DNA of 64,000 nucleotides from Nakamurella panacisegetis (GCF_900104535.1 NZ_LT629710.1:4623501-4687500); one strand, 5' to 3'; positions 52,546-62,003 are shown, numbered from the stretch's first letter. Notes: generated by a model from the sequence alone, not told the origin. Program-made: numbers and translations.

Positions 52546-54213
52546 ATGTCCCAGAACATCTCCCGTCGTCAGCTACTGAGATTCGGCGCCGGCAGTGCCG
52601 GCCTGATGATCATCACCCCGATCATCGCCGCCTGCTCGACCCCGAGCACACCCATCGCTGCGTCGTCGACGCCGAGCACATCCACCGCCGGCGGGTCGGC
52701 CGGGTCGTCAGGTGCCTCGTCCGCACCCGGCTCGGCGACGGCGACGGCGACGGCCGCGACCGGCGGCGGCTCGGGCACCCTGAAGTACGCCCGCACCACC
52801 GGCCCGACCAGCCTGGACCCGCACAACACGATCGCCTCCGGCGACGTCTACACGCTCAACCAGATCTTCGAGCCGCTGTACGTCACCGACGTGAAGGGTG
52901 AGCTGAAGCCGCATCTGGCCACCGGGCACACCGTCTCGGCCGACGGGAAGACCTACACGTTCACCCTGCGCAAGGGGGTCACCTTCTCCGACGGCTCCCC
53001 CCTGACCGCGAAGGATGTCGTCTACTCGCTGCTGCGCTCGCGTGACTTCCCGAAGTCGCCGCTCGGGTTCCTGGACAGCGCGATCAAGACCGTCACGGCC
53101 AAGGACGATCTCACGGTCGTGGTCGTCCTGAAACAGCCGTGGGCACCGCTGATCTCCGACATCTCGGCGTTCTCCAACTCCATCGTCCCGGACAAGTTGC
53201 AGGGCAAGACGGCAGCCGCCTTCTTCCAGGCCCCGATCGGAACCGGCCCGTTCACGCTGACCTCCTGGACCAAGGGCGGCACCGTGGTGCTGGCGCGCAA
53301 CACCAGGTACTGGCAGTCCGGGCTGCCGTATCTGGACGGGGTGGAGTTCAGCATCGTCAGCGACGACAACCAGCTGGTGCAGCAGTTGCAGGGCTCGCAG
53401 GTCGACGTCATCGATTCGGTGCCGCCGGCGAACGTCGCCGACATCAAGTCCAACTCGGCCCTGACGCTGATCAACGCGCCGCAGTGGTCGGTCGACCTGT
53501 TGCTGTTCAACGAGAAGGTCGCCCACTTCGCGGACCGGCACGTGCGGCGGGCCATCTCCCACCTGGTCAACCGCAAGCAGATCTCGCAGGCCGCCACCTT
53601 CGGGACCGCCCAGCCGGCCGACTCGTTCTTCCCGCCCAGCATGCAGTACTACGACGGCACGGTCACCGTGGCCGGTTACGACGTGGACGCGGCCAAGGCC
53701 GAGATCGCACAGTCCAAGTTCGCCCAGGGATTCAGCACCGAGATCCTGGTCCCGTCCTCGGACCAGGCCTGGAACCAGACGGCGCAGATCCTCCAGGAGG
53801 CGCTCAAGGCCATCAACATCACGGTCAAGATCCGGTCGATCGAGACGGCCGCGTACAAGAAGGCGTTCTTCGGTTTCGACTACGAGATCGCCATCAACAA
53901 CGCGATCAACGACATCAGCGACCCGGACGAGATGGCCTCGTTCCAGATCGACGACGTCAACGGCGGATCCACCTCGTTCTGGACCGGCTACCACAACCCG
54001 GCCGCCATCAAGCTGGTCACGCAGGCCGAGGCGGAGCTCGACGACAGCAAGCGCAAGGCGCTCTACAAGCAGATCCAGCAGATCGTCGCCGACGACGTGC
54101 CCTACGTCCCGATGACCTATCCACCGGTGTTGAAGGCGCTGCGGGCCACCGTGACCGGGTTCGAGGTCAACCCGTCGGGTGCCGTGCGTCTGGAGAACGT
54201 CAAGCGGTCATGA
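52546..54213 (+). CDS. Peptide/nickel-type ABC transporter substrate-binding lipoprotein
   Basis: 555-residue SBP_bac_5 (DppA/OppA cluster C) protein. The N-terminus S-R-R-Q-L-L-R-F-G-A-G is a Tat signal, and I-I-A-A-C is a lipobox, so it is exported folded and lipid-anchored. A Ser/Thr/Ala linker (about 35-80) leads to the binding domain with T-G-P-T-S-L-D-P-H-N, F-E-P-L-Y-V-T-D and G-L-P-Y-L-D-G-V-E-F. ATG 52546 follows AGGAAAG. Its stop overlaps the permease start. SAM-riboswitch control points to a methionine-related or other sulfur ligand. Confidence 0.94.
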   Translation: MSQNISRRQLLRFGAGSAGLMIITPIIAACSTPSTPIAASSTPSTSTAGGSAGSSGASSAPGSATATATAATGGGSGTLKYARTTGPTSLDPHNTIASGDVYTLNQIFEPLYVTDVKGELKPHLATGHTVSADGKTYTFTLRKGVTFSDGSPLTAKDVVYSLLRSRDFPKSPLGFLDSAIKTVTAKDDLTVVVVLKQPWAPLISDISAFSNSIVPDKLQGKTAAAFFQAPIGTGPFTLTSWTKGGTVVLARNTRYWQSGLPYLDGVEFSIVSDDNQLVQQLQGSQVDVIDSVPPANVADIKSNSALTLINAPQWSVDLLLFNEKVAHFADRHVRRAISHLVNRKQISQAATFGTAQPADSFFPPSMQYYDGTVTVAGYDVDAAKAEIAQSKFAQGFSTEILVPSSDQAWNQTAQILQEALKAINITVKIRSIETAAYKKAFFGFDYEIAINNAINDISDPDEMASFQIDDVNGGSTSFWTGYHNPAAIKLVTQAEAELDDSKRKALYKQIQQIVADDVPYVPMTYPPVLKALRATVTGFEVNPSGAVRLENVKRS

Positions 54214-55232
54214 CGGAGCTCTCCCGACCGGAGCCGCGGACGGATGGACGGGCCGACCCCCGCCCCGCGCGTACGGGCGGCCCGTGGGCCTTCGTCGGGT
54301 GGCGGCTGCTGCACGCGGTCGGCGTGATCGTCGGCGTCGTCGTCATCACCTTCCTGCTGCTGCACCTGATCCCCGGCGATCCGGCCCAGTCGATGCTCGG
54401 CAACCGGGCCACTCCGGAGGCGGTGGCGGCCCTGCGTCATCAGTGGGGTCTTGACCGGCCCTTGTGGGACCAGTTCGGCACGTTCGTGGCTCGCCTGTTC
54501 ACCCACGCGGACACCGGCGATTCGCTGTTCTACCAGGTGCCGTCGCGCTCCTTGATCTTCCCGCGGATCGGCGTCACCTTGGAGCTGGTGGTGCTGGCCG
54601 GCGTGTTCAGCATCCTGATCACCGTTCCGCTGGCCATCTGGGCCGCGGTGCGGAAGGACCGGTTGGCCGATCAGGTGATCCGGATCATCCCGTCGATCGG
54701 CGCCGGCCTCCCGGCACTGTGGGTCGGCCTGCTCCTGATCGTCCTGTTCGGCGTCCATCTGCACTGGTTTCCGGTCGGCGGCGCCGGTCCCGGCCCGTGG
54801 CTGACCTTCCGCGGGCTCGTCCTGCCCGCGTTCACCGCGGCCGTCGCGATCGTCCCCGTCCTGATCCGCAGCCTGCGGGCCGGGATGCTGGACGTTCTCG
54901 AGTCGGACTACATCGCGGCGGCCCGGGCCAAGTCGCTCAGCGAGACCCGGGTCCTGCTGGCGCATGTCGCCCGCAACGCCGCCGTGCCGACCCTCACCCT
55001 CCTCGGGTTGAACCTGGCCTACCTGGTCGGCGGAACGGTCGTGGTGGAGCGGGTGTTCGCCATCGACGGGCTGGGCAACCTGTTGTTCGACTCGATCAGC
55101 AATCGCGACTTCCCAGTGGTGCAGGGGGTCGCGCTGTTCTTCGCGGTGGTCGTCGTCACGGTCAACCTGCTGACCGACCTGGCCTCGTCCGCGGTCGACC
55201 CACGGTTGCGCCTGCCGGGAGGCGGCCGATGA
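54210..55232 (+). CDS. ABC transporter permease, DppB/OppB type
   Basis: 340-residue membrane subunit with six spans. The signature H-L-I-P-G-D-P-A-Q after helix 1 and the EAA coupling loop E-S-D-Y-I-A-A-A-R-A-K-S-L are typical of DppB/OppB. The C-terminus ends D-L-A-S-S-A-V-D-P-R-L-R, the family end. ATGA overlaps join it to the binding-protein gene before and the second permease gene after. Confidence 0.95.
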   Translation: MTELSRPEPRTDGRADPRPARTGGPWAFVGWRLLHAVGVIVGVVVITFLLLHLIPGDPAQSMLGNRATPEAVAALRHQWGLDRPLWDQFGTFVARLFTHADTGDSLFYQVPSRSLIFPRIGVTLELVVLAGVFSILITVPLAIWAAVRKDRLADQVIRIIPSIGAGLPALWVGLLLIVLFGVHLHWFPVGGAGPGPWLTFRGLVLPAFTAAVAIVPVLIRSLRAGMLDVLESDYIAAARAKSLSETRVLLAHVARNAAVPTLTLLGLNLAYLVGGTVVVERVFAIDGLGNLLFDSISNRDFPVVQGVALFFAVVVVTVNLLTDLASSAVDPRLRLPGGGR

Positions 55233-56086
55233 CGAGCCCCGCCCCGGCCGACACCTTCTCCCGCCGGGAATCGCTCGGGTCCCGGATGCGCCACAGCCGG
55301 CCCTTCGTGACCGGGACGATCCTCACCGGCCTCGTCGTACTGATCGCTGCGTTCGGGCCGATCTGGCTGCAGGACACCAGCTATCAGGACCCGAACGCCC
55401 TCTTGTCCGGCCCGAGCGCGGCCCACTGGCTGGGCACCGACCAGCTGGGCCGTGACCTGCTGTCCCGCCTGGTCTCGGCCGGACGCACCGACCTGCGCAT
55501 CGCGGTGGTGGCGCTGCTGTTCCCGGCCCTGTTCGGCGTCGCCGTCGGCACGCTGGCCGGCTACTTCGGGGGCTGGTTCGACACGGTGGTGCTGCGCCTG
55601 GTGGACGTGGTGGTCGCCTTCCCGTTCTACGTACTGATCATCGCCCTGGTGTTCGTCGTCGGCCCGGGCGAGAGCGGCATCTACACCGCGCTGGCCCTGG
55701 TCGGCTGGGTCAGCTACGCCCGGATCACTCGCAACGCGACGTCGATCGTGGCCGGGGCGGACTGGGTCGTCGCCGCCCGGCAGGGCGGTCTGCGCCCCTC
55801 CCGGGTGATCTTCCGGCACATCGTCCCGCACACCGCGACCCAGGCCGTCGTGTTGTTCGCTTCCGACGTGGTGGTGGTCATCGTCGCCGTCATCACGCTC
55901 GGCTATCTCGGCCTGGGCATCTCGGCGCCGACTCCCGACTGGGGCAGCATGATCTTCGAGAACCGCTCGTTCATCACCACCAAGTGGTGGCTGCCGGCCA
56001 TGCCGGGCTTCGCGGTGGTCATCACCGGGCTCGGGTTCTCGCTGCTCGGCGACGGCATCGCCGACGTGTGGCGGGTGCGGAAATGA
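55229..56086 (+). CDS. ABC transporter permease, DppC/OppC type
   Basis: 285-residue partner permease. Family marks: H-W-L-G-T-D-Q-L-G-R-D-L-L-S-R-L, A-D-W-V-V-A-A-R-Q-G-G in the coupling loop and P-D-W-G-S-M-I near the end. Six spans are predicted. Both ends overlap neighbouring genes by ATGA, so the transporter is made as one translational unit. Confidence 0.95.
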   Translation: MTSPAPADTFSRRESLGSRMRHSRPFVTGTILTGLVVLIAAFGPIWLQDTSYQDPNALLSGPSAAHWLGTDQLGRDLLSRLVSAGRTDLRIAVVALLFPALFGVAVGTLAGYFGGWFDTVVLRLVDVVVAFPFYVLIIALVFVVGPGESGIYTALALVGWVSYARITRNATSIVAGADWVVAARQGGLRPSRVIFRHIVPHTATQAVVLFASDVVVVIVAVITLGYLGLGISAPTPDWGSMIFENRSFITTKWWLPAMPGFAVVITGLGFSLLGDGIADVWRVRK

Positions 56087-57660
56087 ACATCCTCGACTTG
56101 GCCGGGCTCGGCGTGTCGTTCCCGGCCGGCCCCGACCGCCGGGAGGTGGTCTCCGGCTTGGACCTGGAGTTGCCGGCCGGTGCCACCCTGGGCATCGTCG
56201 GCGAGTCGGGCAGCGGCAAGAGTGTCACCCTGCGCGCGCTGATGGGCCTGCTGCCGTCCGCGGCCCGGGTGGAATCCGGCACCCTGTCGATCGGCGGGAT
56301 CCCTGTCCCGCTGGCCGGCCGCGGCCTGCGGGCCACCCGGCGTCGGCGCCTGGCCATGGTGTTCCAGGATCCGCTGGCCGCGCTCGACCCGCTGATGACC
56401 ATCGGCGATCAGATCGCCGAGGTCCCGCGGCGCGTCTTCGGCGAGTCCAAGCGGGCGTCCCGGGCGGTCGCGGTCGACCTGCTCGGTCAGGTGCGGATCC
56501 CGGACCCGGAGCGGCGGGCCGGCTCCTATCCCCACGAGCTGTCCGGCGGCCAGCGGCAACGGGCCGTGATCGCCATGGCCCTGGCCGCTCGGCCGGAGAT
56601 CCTGCTGTGTGACGAGCCGACCACCGCCCTCGACGTCACCATCCAGGCCGAGATACTGGATCTGCTGCGGCAGTTGCGCGGGCAGTCAGACCTGTCGATG
56701 ATCTTCGTCAGCCACGACCTGGCCGTGGTGAACTCGATGGCCGACCGGATCCTGGTGATGCGGTCCGGGCGGGCGGTCGAGATCGGCTCCGCGGAGCAGG
56801 TGATCGAACGGCCCGGGCAGCCCTACACCCGGCAGCTGCTCGACGCGGTGCTCGAACTACCGGACGCCGGCGCCCCCGCCCCGGTCGTCCTGGGAAAGCC
56901 CCGACCGGTGCGGCTCCGCGCCGACGGGGTCAGCGTCAGCTACTCCGGGGTGCAGGCACTGGATGCCGTCGGCCTTCAGGTCGGGGCGGCGAGTATCCAC
57001 GGGCTCGTCGGCGAGTCCGGCTCCGGGAAGACCACGTTGGCCAAGGTGCTGACCGGCCAGCTGTCCCCCGCCGCCGGATCGGTCGTCCTGGACGGGCAGG
57101 TGCTCCCGGCTGTCCGTGGCCGCGCCCAGCTACGGCAGATCCAGATGATCTACCAGGATCCGTTCGCCTCCCTGGACCCGAGAATGACGGTGCGGCAGAC
57201 GTTGTCGGAGCTGCTGCGCCTGGTCGTGCGGATGCCTCGACCCCGGATCGAGGCCAGGTGCGTCGAACTGCTGGACCAGGTGTCGTTGCCGGCGTCGGCG
57301 TTGGACGGATATCCGGGGCAATTCTCCGGCGGCCAACGCCAGCGGATCGCGATCGCCCGGGCGCTGGCCGTCGAGCCGACCGTGCTGGTCGCCGACGAGC
57401 CGACATCGGCCCTCGACGTCTCCATCCAGGCGGCCGTCCTCGACCTGCTGGTGCGGCTGCGAGACGAGTTCGACCTGACGATCGTCGTCATCAGCCACAA
57501 CCTGGCCGTCATTCGGCACATCTGCGACGACGTCTCGGTGCTGCGGGACGGCGTGGTCGTCGATTCCGGCACCGCGACCGACGTGCTGGACCACCCGCGG
57601 ACCGAGTACACCCGGCAACTGATCCGGGCGGTCCCCCGCCTGAAGAAGGACATCGCATGA
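56083..57660 (+). CDS. Fused double ABC ATPase (DppD-DppF type)
   Basis: 525-residue protein with two complete nucleotide-binding domains in one chain. Half 1: Walker A G-E-S-G-S-G-K-S, signature L-S-G-G-Q-R-Q-R, Walker B L-L-C-D-E-P-T-T. Half 2: G-E-S-G-S-G-K-T, F-S-G-G-Q-R-Q-R, V-A-D-E-P-T-S. Both have Q-loop and H-loop residues, so both sites look active. It energises import through the two permeases upstream. Linked by ATGA overlaps on both sides. Confidence 0.95.
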   Translation: MNILDLAGLGVSFPAGPDRREVVSGLDLELPAGATLGIVGESGSGKSVTLRALMGLLPSAARVESGTLSIGGIPVPLAGRGLRATRRRRLAMVFQDPLAALDPLMTIGDQIAEVPRRVFGESKRASRAVAVDLLGQVRIPDPERRAGSYPHELSGGQRQRAVIAMALAARPEILLCDEPTTALDVTIQAEILDLLRQLRGQSDLSMIFVSHDLAVVNSMADRILVMRSGRAVEIGSAEQVIERPGQPYTRQLLDAVLELPDAGAPAPVVLGKPRPVRLRADGVSVSYSGVQALDAVGLQVGAASIHGLVGESGSGKTTLAKVLTGQLSPAAGSVVLDGQVLPAVRGRAQLRQIQMIYQDPFASLDPRMTVRQTLSELLRLVVRMPRPRIEARCVELLDQVSLPASALDGYPGQFSGGQRQRIAIARALAVEPTVLVADEPTSALDVSIQAAVLDLLVRLRDEFDLTIVVISHNLAVIRHICDDVSVLRDGVVVDSGTATDVLDHPRTEYTRQLIRAVPRLKKDIA

Positions 57661-58748
57661 CGACCCACCCCACCCCGGCATCCCTGCTCGACCTGGAGGT
57701 GGTCGGTCCCTCCGGCGTCGTCGCGGCCGAGGCCGCACTGGCCAACCTGCTGGGCACCACCCACGACGTGCTGCTGGTCCAGGCCGAGGCCATCGTCGCG
57801 CTGGAGGCCACGGCCAAAGGGCTGGGCCGGCCCGGCGTCCGAGCCCTGAACGTGGTCACCGGTCCGTACGGTGCGCTGTTCGGACGGTGGCTGGCCGCCA
57901 CCGGTGCGGCCGTGACGACCCTGGAGGTGCCGTTTCACCGGGCGGTGACGGCCGCGGACGTCGCGGCCGTCCTGGCCTCGGACCGGTTCGATCTGGTCGC
58001 CCTGGTGCACGCCGAGGCCGCGACCGGCAGCGCCAACCCGCTCGACGAGATCGCCCCATTGGTGGTCGCCAACGGCGCTCTCCTGGTGGTCGACGCCGTC
58101 GCATCGATCGGGGGTCATCCGGTGACGCCCGACGAATGGGGCGCCGATGTGGTGGTGATCGGCGCCCAGAAGGCACTGGCCGGGCCGGCGGGGGTGTCGG
58201 CCCTGTCGATCAGCCCTCGGGCCTGGGCGGCGATGGCCGGCAATCCCGGCGCGCCCCGCGAATCCATCCTGTCCCTGCTCGATCTGCGTGACGGGTGGCT
58301 CCGATCCGACCGCGCCGCCCTGCTGGGCACCCCGTCCTCGCTGGAGACCACGGCGCTGAACCAGGCTCTGGCCCGGGTCGAGCAGGAGGGGCTGGGTTCG
58401 GTGATCAGCCGTCATCGGGCGGCGGCCGCAGCCAGCCGGGCCGGGCTGCGACAGCTCGGCCTGACCCCGTGGATCGCCGACGACCACGCGGCCGCGACCG
58501 TGGTGACGACCTTCGCCGGGACCGGATCAATCGCCGACCTGGTGACCGCGGCCCGCGCCGCCGGCGCACGATTCGTGACGGCCGCCCCTGGTGTCCTGGC
58601 CTCGACCACCGGGCGGATCAACCACACCGGTCGGGCCGCCGACCTGGACACCGTCCTCGACGAACTGCGGGCCCTGGGCGACACCCTCGGCCGCCCGACC
58701 GATCCGGTGACCGAGGCCGCCCGGCGGACCTGGGCGGCGACCATCTGA
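57657..58748 (+). CDS. Class-V PLP-dependent aminotransferase
   Basis: 363-residue fold-type I enzyme of the alanine-glyoxylate/pyridoxamine-pyruvate aminotransferase group. The PLP Lys is in V-I-G-A-Q-K-A-L-A-G-P-A-G, with the PLP-binding Asp in L-L-V-V-D-A-V-A-S-I-G-G. The ATG overlaps the ATPase stop, which makes it the sixth and last gene of the SAM-riboswitch operon. It could transaminate or deaminate an amino acid released by the amidohydrolase. Members of this fold also include desulfurases, but no desulfurase catalytic Cys loop is seen. Confidence 0.9.
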   Translation: MTTHPTPASLLDLEVVGPSGVVAAEAALANLLGTTHDVLLVQAEAIVALEATAKGLGRPGVRALNVVTGPYGALFGRWLAATGAAVTTLEVPFHRAVTAADVAAVLASDRFDLVALVHAEAATGSANPLDEIAPLVVANGALLVVDAVASIGGHPVTPDEWGADVVVIGAQKALAGPAGVSALSISPRAWAAMAGNPGAPRESILSLLDLRDGWLRSDRAALLGTPSSLETTALNQALARVEQEGLGSVISRHRAAAAASRAGLRQLGLTPWIADDHAAATVVTTFAGTGSIADLVTAARAAGARFVTAAPGVLASTTGRINHTGRAADLDTVLDELRALGDTLGRPTDPVTEAARRTWAATI

Positions 58749-58772
58749 TCAGGGCCGGCTGATCAGGGCCGG
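58745..58772. repeat. Tandem 14-bp duplication at the aminotransferase stop codon
   Basis: Two perfect adjacent copies of CTGATCAGGGCCGG (58745-58758, 58759-58772); the first contains the TGA stop of the aminotransferase gene. Confidence 0.85.
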
Positions 58773-58786
58773 GCTCGATGCGGCGC

Positions 58787-58805
58787 GTAGGCCGACCCGG
58801 CCTAC
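58787..58805. terminator. Short stem-loop between aminotransferase and acyl-CoA dehydrogenase
   Basis: GTAGGCC-GACCC-GGCCTAC, 7-bp perfect arms, 41 bp before the next start codon. It may end the riboswitch operon or act as an operator for the dehydrogenase gene. Confidence 0.4.
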
Positions 58806-58845
58806 CCTGACCGGGTCACACCGAGGTGCACCCGAGGGAGATCCG

Positions 58846-60639
58846 ATGCCGCGCTCGCTGATCCTGTCCCGCCGCGATCTGGAGTTCCTGCTGTACGAAT
58901 GGCTGGATGTCGCCGCCCTCACCCGGCACGAACGGTTCGCCCCCCACAGCCGCGAGACCTTCGACGCGGTACTGGATCTGAGCGAATCGATCGCCACCGA
59001 GGAATTCGCGCCGCTGAACCGGGCGGCCGACCAGCACGAGCCCGAGATCGGCCCGGACGGGGCGGTGGTACTGCTCCCGGAGATCGAGAAGGCGCTCGGC
59101 GCCTACGAAGCGGCCGGGCTGCGGGCCGCCACCTTCGACCACCGATTCGGCGGCCAGCAGTTGCCGATCACGGTGCACCAGGCCGCCTCCTGCTACTTCC
59201 AGGCGGCGAGCTGCGGCCTCTTCGCCTATGCCTTCCTCTCCATCGGAAACGCCAACCTGATCGTCGCCCACGGCAGCCCGGAACAGATCGCCCGGTACGC
59301 GCAGCCCGTCATCGACGGCCGGTTCTACGGGACCATGTGCCTTTCCGAACCGCATGCGGGGTCGTCGCTGAGCGACATCACCACCCGGGCCGTCCGGCAG
59401 GAGGACGGCACCTACCGCCTGTTCGGCACCAAGATGTGGATCTCAGCCGGCGACCACGAGCTCGGCGAGAACATCGTCCACCTGGTCCTGGCCCGGGTCG
59501 AAGGCGCACCGGCCGGGGTGAAGGGCATCTCCCTGTTCATCGTGCCCAAGTACCTGCTCGAGGCCGACGGCGATCCCGGTGAGCGCAACGACGTGGCGCT
59601 GGTCGGTCTCAACCACAAGATGGGATTCCGCGGCACCACCAACGCGTTGCTGAACTTCGGTGAGGGTCTCGCGCGGCCCGGCGACCGGCCGGGCGCGATC
59701 GGCCACCTCGTCGGCCAGGAGAACAACGGCCTCCGATACATGTTCCACATGATGAACGAGGCCCGGATCTCGGTCGGGGCGGGCGCCGTCGCCCTGGGCT
59801 ACACCGGCTACCTGCACTCCCTGGAGTACGCCCGGACCCGCACCCAGGGCCGTCCGGTGAACGACAAGGACCCGTCCTCGGCTCCGGTCCCGATCATCGA
59901 CCACCCGGACGTGCGTCGTATGCTGCTGGCCCAGAAGTCCTACGCCGAGGGCGGCCTCGCCCTCGTGCTGTACTGCGCCCACGTGGTCGACACCGAGCAG
60001 GTCACTACCGACGCGCGCGAGAAGCAGCGCCTGCACACCCTTCTCGAGGTCCTGACGCCGATTGCGAAGTCCTGGCCGTCGCAGTGGTGCGTGGCCGCCA
60101 ACGACCTGGCCATCCAGGTCCACGGCGGTGCCGGCTACACCCGCGACTACCCGGTCGAGCAGTTCTACCGGGACAACCGGCTCAACTCCATACACGAAGG
60201 CACCCACGGCATCCAGGCACTGGACCTGCTGGGACGGAAGGTGACCATGGACCACGGGGCCGGGCTCGCCGTGCTGGTCGACACCATGCGGGCCACCATC
60301 ACCCGGGCCAGCCCGGCACTGCGGGGCCAGGCCGACACCCTGGCCGCGGCGGTCGACCGGCTGGTCGCCGTGACCGCGGACCTGTGGCGGGACCGGGACA
60401 GCGCGGCTGCGCTGGCCAACGCGACGGTCTATCTCGAGGCCGCCGGGCACGTCGTGCTGGCCTGGATCTGGCTCGAGCAGCTCCTGGTGGCCGACGGACG
60501 GAGTGGCGCGTTCTACGACGGCAAGCGGGCCGCCGGGCAGTACTTCTACCGATTCGAGCTCCCGACGGTGAACTGGCGGTTCGATCTGCTGGCCGGACGG
60601 GACCGCACCACCTTGGACCTGGACCCGGCGGTGCTCTGA
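58846..60639 (+). CDS. Acyl-CoA dehydrogenase, DmdC/long FadE type
   Basis: 597-residue FAD enzyme oxidising an acyl-CoA at C2-C3. The FAD/substrate region shows T-M-C-L-S-E-P-H-A-G-S-S-L and F-G-T-K-M-W-I-S-A-G. The catalytic base Glu is in L-N-S-I-H-E-G-T-H-G-I-Q, and an extra C-terminal domain (~120 residues) is present. Relatives include 3-methylmercaptopropionyl-CoA dehydrogenase, but most members act on ordinary acyl-CoAs, so the substrate is open. ATG follows GAGGGAG. It has its own upstream gap behind the SAM-riboswitch operon. Confidence 0.94.
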   Translation: MPRSLILSRRDLEFLLYEWLDVAALTRHERFAPHSRETFDAVLDLSESIATEEFAPLNRAADQHEPEIGPDGAVVLLPEIEKALGAYEAAGLRAATFDHRFGGQQLPITVHQAASCYFQAASCGLFAYAFLSIGNANLIVAHGSPEQIARYAQPVIDGRFYGTMCLSEPHAGSSLSDITTRAVRQEDGTYRLFGTKMWISAGDHELGENIVHLVLARVEGAPAGVKGISLFIVPKYLLEADGDPGERNDVALVGLNHKMGFRGTTNALLNFGEGLARPGDRPGAIGHLVGQENNGLRYMFHMMNEARISVGAGAVALGYTGYLHSLEYARTRTQGRPVNDKDPSSAPVPIIDHPDVRRMLLAQKSYAEGGLALVLYCAHVVDTEQVTTDAREKQRLHTLLEVLTPIAKSWPSQWCVAANDLAIQVHGGAGYTRDYPVEQFYRDNRLNSIHEGTHGIQALDLLGRKVTMDHGAGLAVLVDTMRATITRASPALRGQADTLAAAVDRLVAVTADLWRDRDSAAALANATVYLEAAGHVVLAWIWLEQLLVADGRSGAFYDGKRAAGQYFYRFELPTVNWRFDLLAGRDRTTLDLDPAVL

Positions 60640-60677
60640 GCCGATTCGGCGATCCCGCACCGGGGTACTGATCCGAG

Positions 60678-61211
60678 ATGTCCGCCCACGGCCAGCCCGA
60701 AGAGTCGTCGACCGCGAGACGGGACGAAGCCGCACGCGGGGAGAGCCCGATCGAACAGCTGGACCGCAACTGGGCGGATCTGCTGCAGGAGTTGCGGGTA
60801 CTGCAGACCGGCGTCCAGTTGCTGACCGGCTTCCTGCTCACCCTCCCGCTGCAACAGCGCTTCGCCGGATTGACCGCGGCCCAGGAGAACATCTACCTGG
60901 GCACGGTGGCCCTCTCGGTGGCCGCGACCGTCGTCCTGATCGCCCCGGTCAGCCTGCACCGGTTCCTGTTCCGTCGGCACGCCCGGCGGGCTCTGGTCCA
61001 GAGCACCCATCGACTGGCGCAATTCGGCAGCCTGCTGCTCGGATGTGCCGTGGTCGGTGTCGTGTTGTTCATCTTCGACATCGTCCGGGGCCCGACGACC
61101 GGCGTGGTCGCCGCGGCCCTGACCGCGGTCCTGGTCCTCGCGCTCTGGCTGGCCCTGCCCCTGAACAACCGACAACGGCCACCGCGGCCGGCCGAGCGGG
61201 ATCGCCCGTGA
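60678..61211 (+). CDS. DUF6328-like four-helix membrane protein
   Basis: 177-residue protein with a charged cytoplasmic start (E-S-P-I-E-Q-L-D-R-N-W-A-D-L-L-Q-E-L-R-V-L-Q-T-G-V-Q-L) and four hydrophobic segments at about 45-60, 75-97, 115-137 and 143-160. The L-Q-E-L-R-V-x-Q-T-G motif before the first span is typical of this actinobacterial family, whose function is unknown. Its stop overlaps the DUF72 start (GTGA). Confidence 0.85.
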   Translation: MSAHGQPEESSTARRDEAARGESPIEQLDRNWADLLQELRVLQTGVQLLTGFLLTLPLQQRFAGLTAAQENIYLGTVALSVAATVVLIAPVSLHRFLFRRHARRALVQSTHRLAQFGSLLLGCAVVGVVLFIFDIVRGPTTGVVAAALTAVLVLALWLALPLNNRQRPPRPAERDRP

Positions 61212-61939
61212 CGGCCTACATCGGAACGTCGGGCTGGAGCTACGACCACTGGATCGACGTGCTCTACCCGCGCACGGCCTCGAGCCGGGGCCGGCTGGAT
61301 CACTACCTGCGCGAGTTCTCCACCGTCGAGTTGAACAGCAGCTTCTACCACTGGCCGCGGGATTCGACCTTTGCCGGCTGGAAGTCGCGGCTGCCACCCG
61401 GATTTGCGTTCGCCGTCAAGGCCCCGCGCGGACTGACGCACGCCAAGAAGCTCCGCGACCCCGAGGTCTGGATCGAACGGTTGCGCACCGGTCTGCACGA
61501 GCTCGGCGACCGCCGCGGTCCGTTGCTCGTGCAGCTGGCCCCGCAGCAGCAGCGGGACGACGCCCGGCTCGAGTACTTCCTGTCCAAGGTCCCGCCCTGG
61601 ATCAGGGTCGCAGTGGAGTTCCGTCACCAGAGTTGGCTCGACGACTCCGTGTTCGCCCTCCTGGAGCGGCACGGGGCCGCCTACTGCGTGATGAGTGGCG
61701 CCGGGCTGCCCTGCGTCCTGCGGGCGACGGCATCGTTCGTCTACGTCCGGCTGCATGGTCCCGATCACGAGCACCTGTACGGGGGTTCGTACTCCGACGA
61801 CGACCTGCAGTGGTGGGCCGCTCGGATCCGGCAGTGGCGGCAGGACGGACGAGAGGTGTTCGCCTACTTCAACAACGACGGCGGCGGGAACGCCGTCCGC
61901 AACGCCCGGTACCTGCGGGATCTCACCCGCGAGATGTGA
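61208..61939 (+). CDS. DUF72 (YecE-like) TIM-barrel protein
   Basis: 243-residue protein. DUF72 signatures: Y-I-G-T-S-G-W-S-Y at the start, V-E-L-N-S-S-F-Y (E and N conserved), F-A-V-K-A-P-R-G-L-T-H, V-A-V-E-F-R-H-Q-S-W and the end block F-A-Y-F-N-N-D-G-G-G-N-A-V-R-N-A. Nuclease-like or metal-dependent activity has been suggested for the family but not settled. GTG 61208 overlaps the stop of the membrane protein gene before it. Confidence 0.95.
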   Translation: MTAYIGTSGWSYDHWIDVLYPRTASSRGRLDHYLREFSTVELNSSFYHWPRDSTFAGWKSRLPPGFAFAVKAPRGLTHAKKLRDPEVWIERLRTGLHELGDRRGPLLVQLAPQQQRDDARLEYFLSKVPPWIRVAVEFRHQSWLDDSVFALLERHGAAYCVMSGAGLPCVLRATASFVYVRLHGPDHEHLYGGSYSDDDLQWWAARIRQWRQDGREVFAYFNNDGGGNAVRNARYLRDLTREM

Positions 61940-61997
61940 GCGGCCGCGGTGGCCGAAGACGGCGGCCGGTTCGACGTTTCGTCGATCCGCTCACGGG

Positions 61998-62003
61998 CAT
62001 ACT
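61998..62003 (+). promoter_or_regulatory. -10 element for a leaderless small gene
   Basis: CATACT, then six bases (GACTTC), then ATG at 62010: the same geometry as the argS promoter in this window. No convincing -35 hexamer. Confidence 0.45.

Noticed and set aside
58846-60639. Link of the acyl-CoA dehydrogenase to DMSP/methylmercaptopropionate use because it follows a SAM-controlled operon
   Set aside because: Length and C-terminal domain are shared by many general acyl-CoA dehydrogenases. It has a separate upstream gap and no dmdB or dmdD neighbour.
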